A stretch of 61,942 nt of DNA, from contig MNCI01009104.1 of assembly GCA_015680685.1 (NCBI GenBank), positions 382,925-444,866 on the forward strand. The letters are read 5' to 3'. The notes under the pieces were generated by a model. It worked only from the letters and a program-made list of their open reading frames with translations. It was not told the origin of the DNA and ran no database searches. The stretch comes from Gnetum montanum. Taxonomy: Eukaryota; Streptophyta; Gnetopsida; Gnetales; Gnetaceae. Shown one piece after another: positions 58,741 through 61,942 of the stretch. Made by a program: the position numbers and the translations under genes. Each line of letters opens with the position of its first letter. Position 1 is the stretch's first letter.

Positions 58741-60559
58741 TGATGAGTGACGAATACCCCTATGCTCAACCATGCAAATCACTAAGTGTTCACATGCAAT
58801 CTAATTGAATTCTGTGGACTTTATGTCTTCCAATACACTAGCCTCTAGGAAGTGAACCTACCCTAATAGTCATTCATTGTATTCCTGATGAGTAGTCGAG
58901 GTACCCTTATGCCCAACCATATGAATCACAAAGCATTCATGTGTGATCCAGTCGAATTCTATGGACTATATAGTTTCTAGTACACTAGTCTTCTAGGAAG
59001 TGAACCTTTACCTAAAGGTCATTCGTTGTCTTCTCAATTACATTTGTGATGCACATGGTATGGTTAAGTATAATCGAGGCATAGTATTTTTATTGTTTTG
59101 TGTTTTATGTTCTTTGGTGCTTAAAGTAGAGAGATGAAATAATTTAACAACTAATTTAGTTTAACTAATTAACTTTTCTCTAACTAGTCCTAACATAAGC
59201 ATCCAATCCCACTTTTTGTACACATCCTGAACCCATGTATCCACTGCTGGGTTACCAAGCACTATGCTACTAGGCGAACCAAGCAATAATGCTACTAGGA
59301 TTACCAAGCAAATATGTGTTTATGCTCGAAGCAGTCATACTTATGTATTTAACCTATTTAGCTTATCTTACTTAATCACTTAATTAGCTTAATTACTAAG
59401 AACCATTGAAAAAATAATTGAAAATATTAAATGCAAGAATAAAACATTTAAATTACCAGAATGCTGCAAGGTTTGTCAAGAAGCTCGTCTTTATTGCTGT
59501 ACACACTAGTGTGGTTTAGGTACAATAGTGCTTGAATAAAGATCTGTACACTCAATAACTCTTGTTGTGAGTACTTGGAAAATATTCTAACTTTTAAATG
59601 AACAAACTGCAAGAGCTCTACTACTACTATGACTTGAATTCTCCATAAACATGGCTAGGAGCTTGTATTTATAGTTTTTGCTATAGTACTACATCAATAG
59701 AGCCCCATAGATGTAGCAAATGTTATGTCAACGTGGCCCTGTCAATGGGGCAACACCACACAAACGAGGCCCCATTGACAAGGCCACATTAATGAGGTCC
59801 CATCGATGCGATACATTGACGTTATTCACTTCCCAATTACACTTGTCATATGCAACGGTATGGTTAAGTGTAATTGAGGCATATGATTTTTATTATTATT
59901 ATGTTTTATGTTGTGGGTTCTTAAAATAAAGGATGGAAGTAATGAAGTAATTTAATTGCTAATTTAATCTAACTAACTACACCTAACTAATACTAACATA
60001 AGCATCCTTTTTCACTTTCTATACACATCCTAAACATGTTTAGCACTACTGGGATACCAAATGTTAAGCATTACAGGATTACCAAGCACCAAGTGTATGC
60101 TTGAAGTGGTTGTACTTATGTGGTTAATTAATCGCTACTTAATCTAGTTTAGTTTTACTTAGTTTAGCCTAATTAATTAAAGCATTAAAGGAAATCGCAT
60201 AGGATATTAAACACATAAATAAATAATTAACCTATTTCCAAGTGCTACAAGGTCTATCAAAAAGCTCATCTTTATTGTTGCATACATTGTTGTGCTTAAG
60301 TACAATGGTGCTCGAATGAAGATCGACACACTCTTGACTCCTACTGTAGGCACTTAGAAAAATATACTAGACCAAATGACAAAACTCTAAGAGCTCTACT
60401 ACAACTATGATAAGACATGCCATAAACACGATGGGTGAGTGCATATTTATAGGTGAAACCAAACACTACATTAATGGGGTTACATTAACACATCAAATCA
60501 TGCATCGACAAGGCCTAGTTGATGGGGCCCAATTGACACAACCAATCTATGATTCATCA
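58741..60559 (-). repeat. 3' LTR of element H, split by a solo LTR
   Basis: Segments 58741-58885 and 59829-60559 join to an LTR of about 870 bp (minus strand TGATGAATCATAG to CACTCATCA). U3 has GGGCCCCAT/GGCCTAGT-type repeats. TATAAATA on the minus strand at 60444-60451. Confidence 0.85.
58886..59828 (-). repeat. Solo LTR nested in the LTR of H
   Basis: 943 bp, one edge TGATGAG (58886), other edge degraded (GTTATTCA), flanked by ATTCC (58881-58885) and CTTCC (59829-59833), a 4-of-5 target duplication. No internal sequence accompanies it. U3 (59690-59820) consists of repeated GGCCCCATTGA-like units. TATAAATA on the minus strand at 59666-59673. Confidence 0.85.
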
Positions 60560-60575
60560 TACCCCCATGAATGAA
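60560..60575 (-). other. Polypurine tract of element H
   Basis: Minus strand CATTCATGGGGGTA abuts the LTR. Confidence 0.75.
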
Positions 60576-60818
60576 TGAAAACTCATCCTTGAGTTATTTA
60601 CAAATTTTTGAAGATATGGGATTATTGACTAATGACAAACATACAAAAAACACAAACAAACACTAAGTGCCTAAGTGTACGGATATACAATCATTACAAA
60701 TTTTTTTGGTATTTAGGACTACAAAATTAAACACCAGGACAAAATTTCACAAACACATTCTCCTCTAATGGTGTGAAAATGATGGAGAAGATTAAATGGT
60801 CCTAGGCTATGGAGGCTC

Positions 60819-61942
60819 CTAAGGTTTCGAAGGACCTTCTCTTGCTTCATGTGCATGTGGTGGTTGAGGCTGTTATGGCTATCCTGCTGCTATTGCAACT
60901 TCTAATGGAAGATGGAAAGCATCCAAAAATGCTTTCATCTTCTCCTCCTTACTTCTAGGATCATGCATAGTTCACATAGCTTCACCAATGTGGGCTGGAA
61001 TGGGCACATTCCAAGGATAGGGCATTATTAGGAATAGCTCCTTGACATTGATAAACAAGGTAGCAAATTATTTGTGTTTGATGCCAAATGCCCTAATTGC
61101 ATTTTTTAGTTCATGGTAGTCATTCATTATTCTGGCCAGGTTCTCAATAGTTGATCTTTGATCAATGAATATTTTCCTGAGAACTTTGACTTTAGTGTTT
61201 GTAGTCTCAAGCTTTTACTTGGTGTCCTTGTGATGCTTGAGCTCTACCTTGAACAATAAGTATGAGTTGGCCACTTGCTTTTCTAACTCTAACCATAGCC
61301 ATTTGATAGTCAACATTTCTAGGTTTTCATATTTGAGATTAGCAAACTCCATGTATTTGGTCATCTCTTTAATCTGCAACTCCTTCATGCGGATCTCCAC
61401 ATTGTTGCAGGCATCTATCCCATCAATGATAGGTTTCCACACTTCTTTCCTTGCTAGAGTTGCTGGAGGGTCTCATTGACTTTTACCTTAGCCATTTGGA
61501 TGTGTCTTTCATTAACTTCTTTCTCTAGGCCAACCTAATCTCTATAGTGGTTCTTGACTCTCTTAAATTGGAAAGCCTCATTCTTCTAGACGATAATCTT
61601 GATCATAGATTTTTAGTGTAATGCAGGGACTTCCTCCATAGAGAGATTTCTATTCTCTACTGTTAATCTCCTAAGCTTAGTGTTCACCTTGGCTAGCTAC
61701 TCCTATTGTTGATGGATGAATTCCTACATTTGTTGTTTTCACACATTAACATTTTGTAGACGATGATTTTCTGTGATCAGCATCTCATTTTTTTGATGCG
61801 TCTAGACCAAGTCCTTCTGAATTGAATATGTTTTGTTCTCAACCATGGACTAGTCAAAGAAGGTAATCATCATCCCTACCTCAACCTATTTGACCCTATC
61901 TTGAAGCTATTGAAAAGCTTCGTCTCTTGTTACTATAGGGTT
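60819..61942 (-). pseudogene. ORF2 of element H, C-terminal half (partial)
   Basis: Homologous throughout to block C ORF2 from about residue 585 to the stop: both have W-L-W/W-P-W-L-E-L-E-K, K-H-H-K-D-T-K, the R-A-F-x-I-x-x-K segment, A-H-I-G, T-M-H-D-x-R-S-K-E-E-K-M-K-A and a Pro/Gln-rich end before TAG (plus 60819-60821). One frameshift occurs near 61435. Upstream of it, at least eight nonsense codons coincide with those in C. The region after the stop is frameshifted relative to C, which supports the stop as the natural end. Coiled-coil-like over most of its length. Confidence 0.75.

Larger units (their letters stand above)
58741..61942 (-). mobile_element. Element H: ORF2-bearing relative of block C, partial
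   Basis: Minus-strand element whose 3' end lies here: LTR 58741-60559 (with a nested solo LTR), PPT from 60560, and the C-terminal half of ORF2 (60819-61942). The rest is outside the window. LTR and ORF2 are of the same subfamily as the right-hand half of block C. Confidence 0.82.

Overview
The window looks like nuclear intergenic DNA from a seed plant with a large, repeat-rich genome. I found no intact host gene, no RNA gene and no CRISPR array. Almost everything recognisable is decayed Ty3/gypsy LTR retrotransposon. The lineage is Athila/Tat-like: the primer binding sites (PBS) match the 3' end of plant tRNA-Asp, reverse transcriptase has an F-M-D-D catalytic box and the G-L-C-N-A-P context, and some copies carry an extra ORF downstream of pol. 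LTRs are about 825-1020 bp, begin TGATGA and end TCATCA. Coding regions are full of nonsense codons that mostly look like CAG/CAA/CGA/TGG changed by C-to-T or G-to-A transitions.

Layout. (1) 1-13804: element 0 (+ strand, 5' end outside the window), interrupted by the near-complete element A (384-9917), which has gag, pol, both LTRs and a one-mismatch 5-bp target duplication. Removing A restores one reading frame of element 0. (2) 13807-15150: 5' LTR, PBS and gag start of element E, followed by unassigned AT-rich DNA. (3) 17432-22796: element D (- strand), the best preserved, with two similar LTRs, a gag ORF and a second ORF but no pol. (4) 23903-44085: element F (- strand), a short element with 1-kb LTRs split by block C (27450-42201). 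C has gag, protease-RT twice, RNase H, integrase and a 953-codon downstream ORF2. Its two ends carry LTRs of different subfamilies, so it looks like a recombinant of two elements. (5) 44086-48461: mostly unassigned AT-rich DNA with a possible LINE-like zinc-knuckle remnant. (6) 48462-57743: element J (- strand), gag-pol with a truncated 3' LTR and a 227-bp assembly gap. (7) 58384-58740: a gag fragment (K, +), followed by element H (- strand), whose 3' LTR contains a nested solo LTR; H's ORF2 runs off the window end.

Working view of the family: LTR - PBS - gag (histidine/arginine/aspartate-rich segment before the capsid-like domain) - protease - RT - RNase H - integrase - internal polypurine-like tract - about 2 kb of non-coding tail holding conserved blocks - candidate short intron - coiled-coil ORF2 - polypurine tract (PPT) - LTR. 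Individual copies lack different modules: A and J keep pol but have lost most of ORF2, while D and F keep ORF2 but lack pol. The most interesting points are the chimeric block C, the long frameshift-free but nonsense-riddled ORF2, nonsense codons shared at identical positions by separate copies, the conserved non-coding blocks, and the palindrome-rich U3 promoters.
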